A program made the position numbers and the translations under genes. A DNA stretch of 64,000 nucleotides from Rhodococcus sp. Z13. Lineage in GTDB: Bacteria; Actinomycetota; Actinomycetes; Mycobacteriales; Mycobacteriaceae. The stretch's first letter is position 1. The number at the start of each line of letters is the position of its first letter. Location: NCBI RefSeq assembly GCF_025837095.1, contig NZ_CP107551.1, forward strand, positions 3,962,668 to 4,026,667. Reading direction: 5' to 3'. Below, piece after piece: positions 50,554-58,471 of the stretch. Under the pieces are notes generated by a model, which saw nothing but the letters and a program-made list of their open reading frames with translations, was not told where the DNA came from and made no database searches.

Positions 50554-51672
50554 ATGATCGGTCCGAGTGGCACGGCAGGGGTGGACGCGCTGGCCCTGCA
50601 CATGAGCGACGGACTGGTCGACGCCCGGGCATCGGCATGGTTCTTCCTCATCGCCGTCATCGGCGTCGGCATCGCCGTCTGGTACGCCCGCAGCGATCTC
50701 GACAAGCGGTCGGTTCCGACCGCGGCGCTGGTCACCGCGCTGGTCTTCGCACTGCAGGTGGTCGACGTGCCGGTGCTGCCCGACGTCAGCGGGCACGTGG
50801 TGGGGGCCGCGCTCGCGGCGATCCTGCTCGGCCCGTTCGTGGGCGCGCTCGCGGTGACGCTGGTGCTCGTCGTGCAGGCCTTCGTCTTCGCCGACGGCGG
50901 CCTGTCCGCCCTGGGTTCCAACGTCACCAACATGGTGCTGATCGCCGTCGCCGCGGCGTTCCTCACCGCCACGGCCCTGCGCGCCCTGCTCGAGCACCGG
51001 CGCGTGCGGTCCGGGGCGCTCGTCCTGGGCCCGGCCTCGTTCGCGGCGGGATTCGTCTCGGTGCTCGCGGCGGTGACGGGTTTCGTCGTCGAATACGCCC
51101 TGGGCGGTTCCACGGCGGTGCCGTTGTCGAACATCGGGTTCCTGTACGCCACCCACGTGCCGGTGGGTCTCGTCGAGGGGGTCGTGACGGCCGCGCTGGT
51201 TCTCGCCGTCGCGCGGGTCTCGCCGGAATCCGTGTACCTCACCCGGATGCCCGTCAACCCGCTCGACCCCGACGCATCCCCCGCCCCGCGACCCCGGCCC
51301 CGTTCGCGCGGCGCCCTGTTCGTCGGGCTGGGGTTCACGACGCTGATCGTGGCCGGGATCGTCGCACCCCTCGCCGTCGACTGGCCGGGCGCTCTGGAGG
51401 TCACCACCACGCGCGGATGCGAGACGGGCACCCTGCCCGGCGACATCACCGGCGAGTGCATGGCCGAGGACGTCGAGGAACACAGCCTCGCCGACGGTCC
51501 CCTCGCCGGTTACGCGATCGACGGCCGGTCCGGTTCGACGGGCATCGCCACGGTGCTCGGCGCGCTGGGCACCTTCGTCCTGGCGAGCGTATGCTTCCGC
51601 GCGCTCGTCGCACGGCCGGTGGTCACCACACCGTCGCGCTCGGATTCTCCTCGAACCGCCTCGGCAGGCTGA
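50554..51672 (+). CDS. CbiM-like cobalt/nickel ECF permease with CbiN/PDGLE-like C-terminal domain
   Basis: A 372-residue membrane protein. The N-terminal part (about residues 16-230) is CbiM-like: LHMSDGLVDARASAWFF, then VPVLPDVSGHVVGAALAAILLGPFVGAL and FVFADGGLSALGSNVTNM, all metal-site segments of NikM/CbiM. A second part (about 255-350) has a TM helix, a Cys-containing external loop and a final TM helix, like CbiN/PDGLE proteins. It would be the substrate-specific part of a Ni/Co importer. No ATPase or T subunit is adjacent. The Met-His expected at the very N-terminus is internal here, and the residue before His is Leu (CTG). Confidence 0.82.
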   Translation: MIGPSGTAGVDALALHMSDGLVDARASAWFFLIAVIGVGIAVWYARSDLDKRSVPTAALVTALVFALQVVDVPVLPDVSGHVVGAALAAILLGPFVGALAVTLVLVVQAFVFADGGLSALGSNVTNMVLIAVAAAFLTATALRALLEHRRVRSGALVLGPASFAAGFVSVLAAVTGFVVEYALGGSTAVPLSNIGFLYATHVPVGLVEGVVTAALVLAVARVSPESVYLTRMPVNPLDPDASPAPRPRPRSRGALFVGLGFTTLIVAGIVAPLAVDWPGALEVTTTRGCETGTLPGDITGECMAEDVEEHSLADGPLAGYAIDGRSGSTGIATVLGALGTFVLASVCFRALVARPVVTTPSRSDSPRTASAG

Positions 51673-51690
51673 GCTCTCCCACACATACGA

Positions 51691-51733
51691 CACCGGCCGC
51701 GTCGGTCCCGAACGGATACCGACGCGGCCGGTG
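51691..51733. terminator. 16-bp bidirectional terminator
   Basis: CACCGGCCGCGTCGGT (51691-51706) is the exact reverse complement of 51718-51733. It lies between the convergent CbiM and secreted-protein genes. Confidence 0.88.
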
Positions 51734-51745
51734 CTACGTGCCGGG

Positions 51746-52312
51746 TCAGCCGGCCGATCCGGACAGGAGGCAGCCCAGGCCGGTGCATCCCGGCTCTTCC
51801 GCCTCCTGAGGCAGGATGATGACGATGGGCTCTCGGTTCGGTGCCCCGTCCCCGAACATCCCCTCCTCATCACTGTTCGACCAATACGCACCTTCCTCGG
51901 GTGCAGTGGATCTGGCCGCCGCGCAGTTGTAGACGACCTGCCACTCCCCGTCTTCCAGATCCGTGTAGGTGTGCGAGAACTCGCCGCCGTCCTCCGGGAA
52001 GGGGATCTCGACGAGGTTGCTCGCGTCCAATGTCCCTCCCGACCACTGTTCGTCGTGCACACGGATGACGTGCATGCTTCGAGGGTCCTCCGCCCCGGCG
52101 GCTTCCTCATCGACGACGAACACGAAGCAGTACTTCAGATCGACATCCTCGGCCGTATCGTCCGTGAACGTGATGGTCAGGTCGCTTCCAGTAGCCGACG
52201 CGGCTACCTTGATCTCCCCGATGTCGTCGGCAGCCGAGGCCAGTGACGGGAACGCCAGAGCGGCGGCAGCTGTCGCCGCCACGATCGAGGCAGCTCGGGT
52301 GAATGTGCGCAT
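51746..52312 (-). CDS. Small secreted protein, paralogue A
   Basis: A 188-residue exported protein with AGAGGGGACC before the ATG. The signal peptide FTRAASIVAATAAAALAFPSLASAADD is cleaved near residue 28. The mature part is an acidic beta-rich domain (EIKVAASATGSDLTITFTDDTAEDVDLKYCF, then FSHTYTDLEDGEWQVVYNC). It ends EPGCTGLGCLLSGSAG with two Cys. It is related over its length to the next upstream gene. No known family is recognised; it is likely extracellular or envelope-associated. Confidence 0.75.
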   Translation of the reverse strand: MRTFTRAASIVAATAAAALAFPSLASAADDIGEIKVAASATGSDLTITFTDDTAEDVDLKYCFVFVVDEEAAGAEDPRSMHVIRVHDEQWSGGTLDASNLVEIPFPEDGGEFSHTYTDLEDGEWQVVYNCAAARSTAPEEGAYWSNSDEEGMFGDGAPNREPIVIILPQEAEEPGCTGLGCLLSGSAG

Positions 52313-52460
52313 GGACGGTCCCCTCTGAATTTCGCATCGATTTCGATGCACACGGACTTTCTCCGCAGACAAGCGGTTTCGACATCGTAGGACGAGAATC
52401 CTGCCGGATCCAGACGAAGTACGCGAAAGCCCCTTGTCGAACCTCGATTTTCTGCCCCGA

Positions 52461-52512
52461 CGACACCGGCCGCATTCGGTGCCTGAACTGCACCCGAATG
52501 CGGCCGGTGTCG
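52461..52512 (-). terminator. 22-bp terminator hairpin
   Basis: CGACACCGGCCGCATTCGGTGC at 52461 pairs with 52490-52512 with one bulged base. It follows the stop of paralogue B and is similar in sequence to the terminator after paralogue A. Confidence 0.85.
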
Positions 52513-52527
52513 TTCGAACGGATGAAT

Positions 52528-53175
52528 TCAGTTGTCGCCGGCGGATCCGGAGAGCAACAGACAGGACAGGCTCGTGCATTCCGGCTCTCCGGAAATCTCC
52601 GGAACCGTCCCTTGCGGCTCCCCGAGTGTCTCCGGCGCCGTCTCGTCGAGCCCTTCGGACTCCCCTCCGGCCACCGTCACCGGGATCGACTCCCGGTTCG
52701 CCTCGAGTTCGAGATCGGGAGCCGGTGGGATGCCGGGAGTCAACCAGTAACCTGCGGGAGCATCGCTCTGCCCGTCGAACACCGCGCAGAAGTAGTCGAT
52801 CTGCCACTCCCCGTCGGGCACCCCGGTGAACGTGTGGGCGTATTCCCCCGTCTCGGGGTACGGGAACGCCCTTTCGACGGGAAAACCTTCGGGGAGAGAA
52901 GGAATCGCCGCGGCGGGCAGGAGGAAGAAGAATTCGGGTTCGGACGGGAGCGGGGTCGACTCCTCCACCTCCACCGCCTCCAGGGCGACCTGGCAGATCC
53001 TGGCCGGGAAGTCCTCGGCCACGGTGTCCGTGACGGTGACGATCACGTCGCTGCCGACGGACGACGCGTCGACTGCGATCTCCCCCGTGACCTCCGCCGC
53101 GGCCACCGACGGCAGGACCAGCCCGGCGAGCGTGGCGGCCGCCGCCACCGAAGCAACACGAACGATCGAGCGCAT
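52528..53175 (-). CDS. Small secreted protein, paralogue B
   Basis: A 215-residue exported protein. The signal peptide RSIVRVASVAAAATLAGLVLPSVAAAE ends near residue 28. The mature part parallels paralogue A: GEIAVDASSVGSDVIVTVTDTVAEDFPARIC, then YAHTFTGVPDGEWQIDYFC, and an end PECTSLSCLLLSGSAGDN with the same Cys pair. An extra Glu/Pro/Thr-rich stretch precedes the C-terminus. GCAGGGGG is correctly spaced for the ATG at 53175. Tandem duplication of gene plus terminator is likely. Function is unknown. Confidence 0.75.
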   Translation of the reverse strand: MRSIVRVASVAAAATLAGLVLPSVAAAEVTGEIAVDASSVGSDVIVTVTDTVAEDFPARICQVALEAVEVEESTPLPSEPEFFFLLPAAAIPSLPEGFPVERAFPYPETGEYAHTFTGVPDGEWQIDYFCAVFDGQSDAPAGYWLTPGIPPAPDLELEANRESIPVTVAGGESEGLDETAPETLGEPQGTVPEISGEPECTSLSCLLLSGSAGDN

Positions 53176-53319
53176 GTGCATCCCCCTGCAGATCCTGCAT
53201 CGTGTCGATGCGGTGGACGGTTGCCGACGAAGCCGGTTCCACCATCCTAGGAACGGCATGCACACCGCATCCGGCGTTCGGCAGAATTCGCGGATTCCTC
53301 CGGTGCAGGGGGAGATTTT

Positions 53320-53940
53320 TCAGGCCGCGGAGTCGGAGAGGTGCGCATCCACCAGCGCCGCGGCCATCTCCCTGCCGAGCCGGATCGGTTCGATCGAGTG
53401 CTCGAACTTCGATCCCGCGAGGGCACCGTCGTAGATCAACTGCAGCCGGCCGGCGAGAGCCTCGGCGTCGGGCACCCCGGCGAGGGCGAGCAGTTCGGTC
53501 AGGGTCGAGTACAGCCACTCCCGGTGCGCCAGCACCGGTTCTATGCGTTCCTGCGGGAATTCCGTTGCTGCGTTGGCATATTGGCATCCGCGGAAGTTCT
53601 TGCGCGGCGCCGACCTCATCGCGAGGTCGAAGAAGGTGAGGATCTTCTCGACCGGATCGTCGACGTCCTCGACGGCGGCGTTCCACCGCTCGCGGTCACG
53701 GCGGTCGAGGTCCTCGAGATAGGCCAGCACCAGTGCGTCTTTCGAGCCGTACGACGAGTAGAGGCTCGCGCGCGCCACTCCCGCCTCGGCGAGGATGCGG
53801 TCGACGCCCACCGCCCGGATGCCGTGCTCGGCGAACAGGGCGCTCGCGGTCTCCAGCAGGCGCTGCGCGGGGGACGGCCGGGCAGCGCGGCCCGACGCGG
53901 GAGCGGAGGTTTCGACGGAGGTGTCGGCGATCGTACGCAC
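53320..53940 (-). CDS. TetR/AcrR family regulator
   Basis: A 206-residue repressor starting GTG. The helix-turn-helix is LFAEHGIRAVGVDRILAEAGVARASLYSSYGSKDALVLAYL (about residues 34-75). The C-terminal domain contains RKNFRGCQYANAATEF, a pattern common in regulators of redox or electrophile responses, where the Cys may be functional. It is divergent from the leader-peptide operon, and an 18-base dyad between them is the probable shared operator. It may therefore control the sulfur-linked operon at 54.0-58.5 kb. Confidence 0.87.
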   Translation of the reverse strand: MRTIADTSVETSAPASGRAARPSPAQRLLETASALFAEHGIRAVGVDRILAEAGVARASLYSSYGSKDALVLAYLEDLDRRDRERWNAAVEDVDDPVEKILTFFDLAMRSAPRKNFRGCQYANAATEFPQERIEPVLAHREWLYSTLTELLALAGVPDAEALAGRLQLIYDGALAGSKFEHSIEPIRLGREMAAALVDAHLSDSAA

Positions 53941-53965
53941 GGACCCAGGGTAACGGAGGGGCCGG

Positions 53966-53996
53966 ATAGACAGACCGTTCTATTCACATGTACCGT
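53966..53996 (+). promoter_or_regulatory. TetR operator and leaderless promoter of the sulfur operon
   Basis: ATAGACAGACCGTTCTAT (53966-53983) is an imperfect dyad (ATAGA...TCTAT). The -10 TACCGT (53991-53996) is followed by seven bases and the GTG of the leader peptide at 54004, so transcription should begin at that codon. The dyad then covers about -38 to -21, overlapping the -35. Confidence 0.6.
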
Positions 53997-54003
53997 GGGT
54001 CGC

Positions 54004-54087
54004 GTGACGCACAGCCTTCTGACTCGCCGCCTGCACGTGGATCTCGTGCGGGTCGCGACCGCTGTTTGTCGTCGCTGTCACAGCTGA
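54004..54087 (+). CDS. Cysteine-containing leader peptide (attenuator uORF)
   Basis: GTG at 54004 encodes a 27-residue peptide whose core LLTRRLHVDLVRVATAVCRRCHS matches the LLTRRxHVDLxRVxSALCR pattern of actinobacterial leader peptides found before sulfur-metabolism genes. Two Cys codons (54067-54069 and 54076-54078) lie close to the stop. In mycobacteria, leaderless polycysteine uORFs work as cysteine-responsive attenuators. Downstream, GGGCAC (54118-54123) can pair either with GTGCC (54104-54108) or with GTGCCC (54184-54189) beside the next start codon, a plausible ribosome-site switch (inference). Confidence 0.75.
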   Translation: MTHSLLTRRLHVDLVRVATAVCRRCHS

Positions 54088-54191
54088 CCGGTCCCGCCCA
54101 CACGTGCCGTGACCCCGGGGCACATCTGCGCCTCGGACCACCCCACCGGACCGGTCCACAGTTCCCACCATGCTTCTCGGAAGGTGCCCTC

Positions 54192-54707
54192 ATGTCGCTC
54201 TACCTCTACGAACTCGTGCCCGCCGAGGGCCAGGCCTCGGCTGCCATCAAGGCGTTCGACGAGGCCGTCACCGCTGCCGGCGGTGAGCTCATCGAGTCGC
54301 AGGTGACCACCGGCGGCACCCGCGTCTTCGCCATCGCCGAGTTCGAGTCCTGCCGCGCGCCGCAGCTCGAGGCCGCCGCCCTCGACGTCGCGGAGATCAC
54401 CGGCCCCGACCAGGTCCGCCTCGTCGGCGCCGACCTGGACCAGATCAAGGCCACCCGCCCCGAGGCCGGTTATCTCGTCGAGTGGGACATCCCCGACACC
54501 ATCGACATGGAGACCTACCTCGCCCGCAAGAAGGCGAACTCGCCGAAGTACGCGGACGTTCCGGAGGTCACCTTCCTGCGCACCTATGTCCGCGAGGACA
54601 TGGACAAGTGCCTGTGCTTCTACAACGCCCCCGACGAGGCCGCCGTCGTGCGTGCCCGCGAGGTCGTCAGCACCCCCATCGACCGTCTCCACCAGCTCGA
54701 AGGATAA
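54192..54707 (+). CDS. DUF4242-domain protein
   Basis: A 171-residue cytoplasmic protein. It begins MSLYLYELVPAEGQASAAIKAF. The C-terminal half, VTFLRTYVREDMDKCLCFYNAPDEAAVVRA, is the DUF4242 ferredoxin-like fold; some members bind nickel (for example Streptomyces SCO4226). The two halves may be duplicated ferredoxin-like units. It contains a CLC motif near residue 138. It is the first structural gene after the leader peptide and is followed seven bases later by a flavoprotein gene. Its role in the operon is unknown. Confidence 0.75.
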   Translation: MSLYLYELVPAEGQASAAIKAFDEAVTAAGGELIESQVTTGGTRVFAIAEFESCRAPQLEAAALDVAEITGPDQVRLVGADLDQIKATRPEAGYLVEWDIPDTIDMETYLARKKANSPKYADVPEVTFLRTYVREDMDKCLCFYNAPDEAAVVRAREVVSTPIDRLHQLEG

Positions 54708-54714
54708 GAACCGG

Positions 54715-55764
54715 ATGACCGCGGCCATGGAACGAACGACCGAGGAGCAGCGCGCGGCGATCGCCGAATTCGTGCGCGATCGTGCCGCCGCTCTCGATCG
54801 GGGCGAGACCGATATCCGCACCGACCTCGCCTGTATCGGCGAGGCGGGCCTGATCGCCCGTGGACTCGGTGGGGAGTGTCTCGACGACATGGTCGCGGTC
54901 GTCGACGAGGTGGCCGCGGAATCGCTCACCGTCGGGTTCTCCCTGTGGGCGCAGCGCATGGCGCTCGAATACATCGATCGCGCACCGCAGGTCCTCCGCG
55001 ACCTCTACCGGGACGAGCTGGCCTCCGGCCGCACGGTCGGGGTCACCGCGATGGCCGCCGCACTCAAGCACCTGGCGGGTCTCGGCGAATTGCCGTTGCT
55101 CGCCGAGCACACCGACGACGGGATCACGGTCACCGGCCCGATCCACTGGGCGTCCAACGTCTTTCCGGAATCACTGATCGTGTTCCCGGCGCGCACCGCG
55201 GACGGTGGCCGTCTCGTCGCCGTGGTCCGCGCCGACGCACCGGGCATCACCATCGCCCCGTCGCCGGAACTGCTCGCGCTGGGCGCCACCTCGTCGACCT
55301 CCCTGAAGTTCGACGGAGTGCGGATTCCCCGCTCGCACATCCTCACCGAGGATCTCCCCGCCTTCTGCGGCACGATCCGCCCGACCTTCCTGCTGCTGCA
55401 GACCTCGTTCTGCTCGGGCATCACCCGTGCCTCGCTCGCCGAGGCCGGGTCGCGGCTGCACGGCCTCGGCGAGCAGTTCACCGGTGAGTACGAACTCGTT
55501 CGGGCACAGTACGATTCGCTGCGCGAGCGGCTCTACCGGTTCGCGGCCGACCCGAGTGCCGTGCCGCCGGTGGAGTTCGTGCGCCTGCGGCTCGACGGGT
55601 CGATCGTCGCCGTCGCCGCGACCCGCCTGGAGGCGACGCTGCGCGGCGGTGCCGGCTACGCCTCGGCCAGCGCCACCAACCGGCGGTTCCGCGAGGCCGC
55701 CTTCCTGCCCGTCCAGTCGCCCTCGGAAGGACAGTTGCGGTGGGAACTGTCGCAGTACGAATAG
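54715..55764 (+). CDS. Acyl-CoA-dehydrogenase-like flavoprotein
   Basis: A 349-residue protein, shorter than the usual 380-400 of the family. It has the beta domain and C-terminal helices (LAGLGELPLLAEHTDDGITVTGPIHWASNVFPES, LKFDGVRIPRSHIL) but no clear catalytic Glu or C-terminal acyl-CoA signature. It may belong to the flavin-dependent monooxygenase branch (DszC/SfnB-like) that releases sulfur from organosulfur compounds. The cysteine leader and the sulfonate-type transporter support that reading. ATG 54715 follows AAGGA; ATG 54727 is an alternative. Its last 25 bases overlap the ABC ATPase gene. Confidence 0.7.
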   Translation: MTAAMERTTEEQRAAIAEFVRDRAAALDRGETDIRTDLACIGEAGLIARGLGGECLDDMVAVVDEVAAESLTVGFSLWAQRMALEYIDRAPQVLRDLYRDELASGRTVGVTAMAAALKHLAGLGELPLLAEHTDDGITVTGPIHWASNVFPESLIVFPARTADGGRLVAVVRADAPGITIAPSPELLALGATSSTSLKFDGVRIPRSHILTEDLPAFCGTIRPTFLLLQTSFCSGITRASLAEAGSRLHGLGEQFTGEYELVRAQYDSLRERLYRFAADPSAVPPVEFVRLRLDGSIVAVAATRLEATLRGGAGYASASATNRRFREAAFLPVQSPSEGQLRWELSQYE

Positions 55765-56477
55765 CCGACGGCTACAAGAGTTTCGCCGGTCGCCGCGATC
55801 CGGTTCTGCGAGGGGTGGACCTGGACATCGCGACCGGCGAATTCCTCGTGCTGCTCGGCAGCAGCGGTAGCGGCAAGTCCACCCTGCTCCGGATCGTCGC
55901 GGGCCTCGACCGCCTCGACCGCGGCTCGGTCGACTGGCCCGACACCGAGGGCGACAACCACCCCCACACCGGGGTGGTCTTCCAGCAGCCGTTCCTCATG
56001 CCGTGGCTGACGGTGCGCGAGAACATCGCGTTCGGTGGACGTTTCGCCGCGCACCGCGAGCGCTTCGACACCGCCTACGCCGATTCGCTCCTCGAGCGCT
56101 TCGGCCTGTCGTCGCTGGCCGGTTACTATCCCGACCAGTTGTCGGGCGGCCAAGCCCAGCGGGTCGCCGTGATCCGCGCCGTCGCGGTACGGCCGCGGCT
56201 GCTGCTGCTCGACGAGCCGTTCAGCGCCCTCGATCCGGCAACTCGATCCGATCTGCGGTCCTGGCTCGGGGAACTCGCGCGCGGTCTCGGCTTCACCACC
56301 GTGCTCGTCACCCACGACATCGACGAGGCCCTCGAACTCGGCGACCGGATCGCACTGTTCGGCAGCGGTGCGGTGCAACAGGAATGGCGGCTCGCCGAAC
56401 TGCCCGACGTCGAGCGCGACGGTCTGCGTACGCAGATCCTGGCGCACTACCGCGATTCGTCGCTGTCGCCGACATGA
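55740..56477 (+). CDS. ABC transporter ATPase (SsuB/TauB-like)
   Basis: A 245-residue ATPase: Walker A LLGSSGSGKSTLLRIVAG, Q-loop VFQQPFLMPWLTVRENIAFG, signature LSGGQAQR, Walker B LLLLDEPFSALD, H-loop VLVTHDIDEAL. The PWxTVxEN stretch after the Q-loop is typical of nitrate/sulfonate/taurine importers. It starts at GTG 55740, inside the preceding gene, and its stop overlaps the next ATG, so it is tightly coupled. Substrate class: small organic sulfonates or related anions (inferred from context). Confidence 0.9.
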   Translation: MGTVAVRIADGYKSFAGRRDPVLRGVDLDIATGEFLVLLGSSGSGKSTLLRIVAGLDRLDRGSVDWPDTEGDNHPHTGVVFQQPFLMPWLTVRENIAFGGRFAAHRERFDTAYADSLLERFGLSSLAGYYPDQLSGGQAQRVAVIRAVAVRPRLLLLDEPFSALDPATRSDLRSWLGELARGLGFTTVLVTHDIDEALELGDRIALFGSGAVQQEWRLAELPDVERDGLRTQILAHYRDSSLSPT

Positions 56478-57649
56478 CGGGTGGACCCCTCATCAGCCGC
56501 CGCACCCTGATACGCGGCGCTCTCGGTCTCGCCGCGGCCGGCGGGGTCGCCGGTGTCGTCGACCTGGCGCGCACCGCGACGGCCGACCGCACCAACCGGA
56601 CGGGGCAGCTGCGTATCGGTTACCTGCCGATCACCGACGCGGCGCCGCTGCTCGTCGCGCACGGCTCCGGTCTGTATCCGCAGGGGATCGTCGACGGCGC
56701 GAAGCCCGTGCTCTTCCGCAGCTGGGCGTCGCTGGCGGAGGCGTTCGTCAGCCGCCGCGTCGACGTGGTGCACCTGCTCATGCCGATGGCCGTCCAATTG
56801 CGCTACAGCCTGGGCAGTTCCGTGCGCATCCTCGGCTGGAACCACACCAACGGCTCGGCGCTGACGGTCGCCCCGCACATCACCGACCCGAGCGATCTGG
56901 CCGGGCAGACGGTGGCGATCCCGTTCTGGTGGTCCATCCACAACATCGCCCTGCAGCAGCTGCTGCGTGCCCACGGCCTCACCCCGGTCGTGCGGGAGGC
57001 CCCGTCGAAGTCCGCCCGCACCGTCGGTCTCGTCGTGATGGGACCGTCCGACATGATCCCGGCGCTGGCCAACGGATCGATCGCGGCATTCACCGTCGCC
57101 GACCCGTTCAACGCCGCCGCGGAGGTCCGCGGTATCGGCCGCATCCACCGTTTCCTCGGCGACGTGTGGCGCGACCACGCGTGCTGCGCGCTGCTCGTGC
57201 ACGAGGAACTCATCGAACGCAATCCCGCGGCGGTGCAGGCGCTCACCGACTCGGTGGTCTCCGCCCAGCTGCAGATCGGCGCCGACCGCCAGGCCGCGGC
57301 CGGGCTGCTGTCGACCGGCGGCTACCTGCCGCAGCCGCTGCCCGCCATCACGAAGGCCCTCACCTATCCCGGCCGGGACGAGGGCACGCGGCACCCGCAG
57401 TGGCAGCCGCAGCGCGTCGGCTACCAGCCGTTCCCCTTCCCGTCCTTCACGGCTGCGCTCATCGAAGCGATGCACGGCACCGTCGTCGACGGCGACACCC
57501 GTTTCCTGTCGCGCCTCGATCCGGCGACCGTGCACCACGACCTCGTCGACGACCGGTTCGTCCGCACGTCCCTGACCCGTGTGCCCGGCACCGACGCCTT
57601 CGGTCTCCCGGCCGATCTCACCCGCACAGAGGAGGTCGATCCCTCGTGA
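56474..57649 (+). CDS. ABC transporter substrate-binding protein (SsuA/TauA-like)
   Basis: A 391-residue exported protein. The N-terminus ISRRTLIRGALGLAAAGGVAGVVDLA is a twin-arginine (Tat) signal. The mature protein is an NMT1/OpuAC-like type II binding fold: LRIGYLPITDAAPLLVAHGSGLYPQG, FVSRRVDVVHLLMPMAVQL, TVAIPFWWSIHNIALQQLLRAHG. The aromatic/His-rich stretch FWWSIHN probably lines the ligand site. Tat export suggests folding before secretion. It is coupled to the ATPase (ATGA) and permease (GTGA) genes. Confidence 0.88.
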   Translation: MTGGPLISRRTLIRGALGLAAAGGVAGVVDLARTATADRTNRTGQLRIGYLPITDAAPLLVAHGSGLYPQGIVDGAKPVLFRSWASLAEAFVSRRVDVVHLLMPMAVQLRYSLGSSVRILGWNHTNGSALTVAPHITDPSDLAGQTVAIPFWWSIHNIALQQLLRAHGLTPVVREAPSKSARTVGLVVMGPSDMIPALANGSIAAFTVADPFNAAAEVRGIGRIHRFLGDVWRDHACCALLVHEELIERNPAAVQALTDSVVSAQLQIGADRQAAAGLLSTGGYLPQPLPAITKALTYPGRDEGTRHPQWQPQRVGYQPFPFPSFTAALIEAMHGTVVDGDTRFLSRLDPATVHHDLVDDRFVRTSLTRVPGTDAFGLPADLTRTEEVDPS

Positions 57650-58467
57650 GCGTCCCCACCGGTACCGTGCCCGCCCCGGCCCGCACCGGCAGGCGACCGT
57701 CCTTCCTGCCCCAGGTCGTGGCGATCGCCGTCGCCGTGGCCCTGTGGTGGCTCGTGACGACCGTCCTCGTCGCCCCCGACTCGATCGTGCGGGACTTCGC
57801 GCCGCAGTACGTCTTCCCCGCGATCGTCGACCTGTTCGCGCGCGGTGTGCTGCTGCCCGACACCCTCGCGAGCCTGTGGCGGCTGCTGGTGGGGCTGCTC
57901 ATCGCAGCGACCGTCGGTATCCCGCTCGGACTGGCGATCGGGCTCAACCCACTCGTCGAACGCGCCACGATGCCGATCGTGCAGTTCCTGCGGATGATCT
58001 CGCCGCTGTCCTGGGCACCGATCGCCGTGGCGCTGTTCGGGATCGGGCATCAGCCGGTGTTCTTCCTCATCGCCGCCGCCGCGGTGTGGCCGATCGTCAT
58101 CAACACCGCCGCCGGGGTGCACGGCATCGACCAGGGCTATCTCATGGTGGCGCGCTCGTTCGGTGCCACCCGACTCGAACTGCTCACCACCGTCGTGCTG
58201 CCCGCCATCCGCGCGCAGGTGCAGACCGGCCTGCGGGTCGGCCTGGGCATCGCGTGGGTGGTGCTGGTGCCGGCCGAGATGCTCGGTGTGCGCTCCGGGC
58301 TCGGCTACCAGATCCTCAACGCCCGCGACCAGCTCGCCTACGACCAGGTCATGGCCGTGATCGTCGTGATCGGCTTCCTCGGTTTCTGGCTCGACTGGGC
58401 GGCCCGGCACCTGCTGCGCGAACGCCGCAAGCCGGTCGCCGTCGAGGAGGCCGACCGGCCGCTGTGA
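57646..58467 (+). CDS. ABC transporter permease (SsuC/TauC-like)
   Basis: A 273-residue inner-membrane permease with about six TM helices. The EAA loop is AAGVHGIDQGYLMVARSFGATRLELLTTVVLPAIRAQVQTGLRVGLGIAWVVLVPAEML, the BPD_transp_1 signature of sulfonate/nitrate importers. GTG 57646 overlaps the binding-protein stop. It is the last gene of the operon; the next gene is convergent and four bases away. Confidence 0.92.
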   Translation: MSVPTGTVPAPARTGRRPSFLPQVVAIAVAVALWWLVTTVLVAPDSIVRDFAPQYVFPAIVDLFARGVLLPDTLASLWRLLVGLLIAATVGIPLGLAIGLNPLVERATMPIVQFLRMISPLSWAPIAVALFGIGHQPVFFLIAAAAVWPIVINTAAGVHGIDQGYLMVARSFGATRLELLTTVVLPAIRAQVQTGLRVGLGIAWVVLVPAEMLGVRSGLGYQILNARDQLAYDQVMAVIVVIGFLGFWLDWAARHLLRERRKPVAVEEADRPL

Positions 58468-58471
58468 GCGG

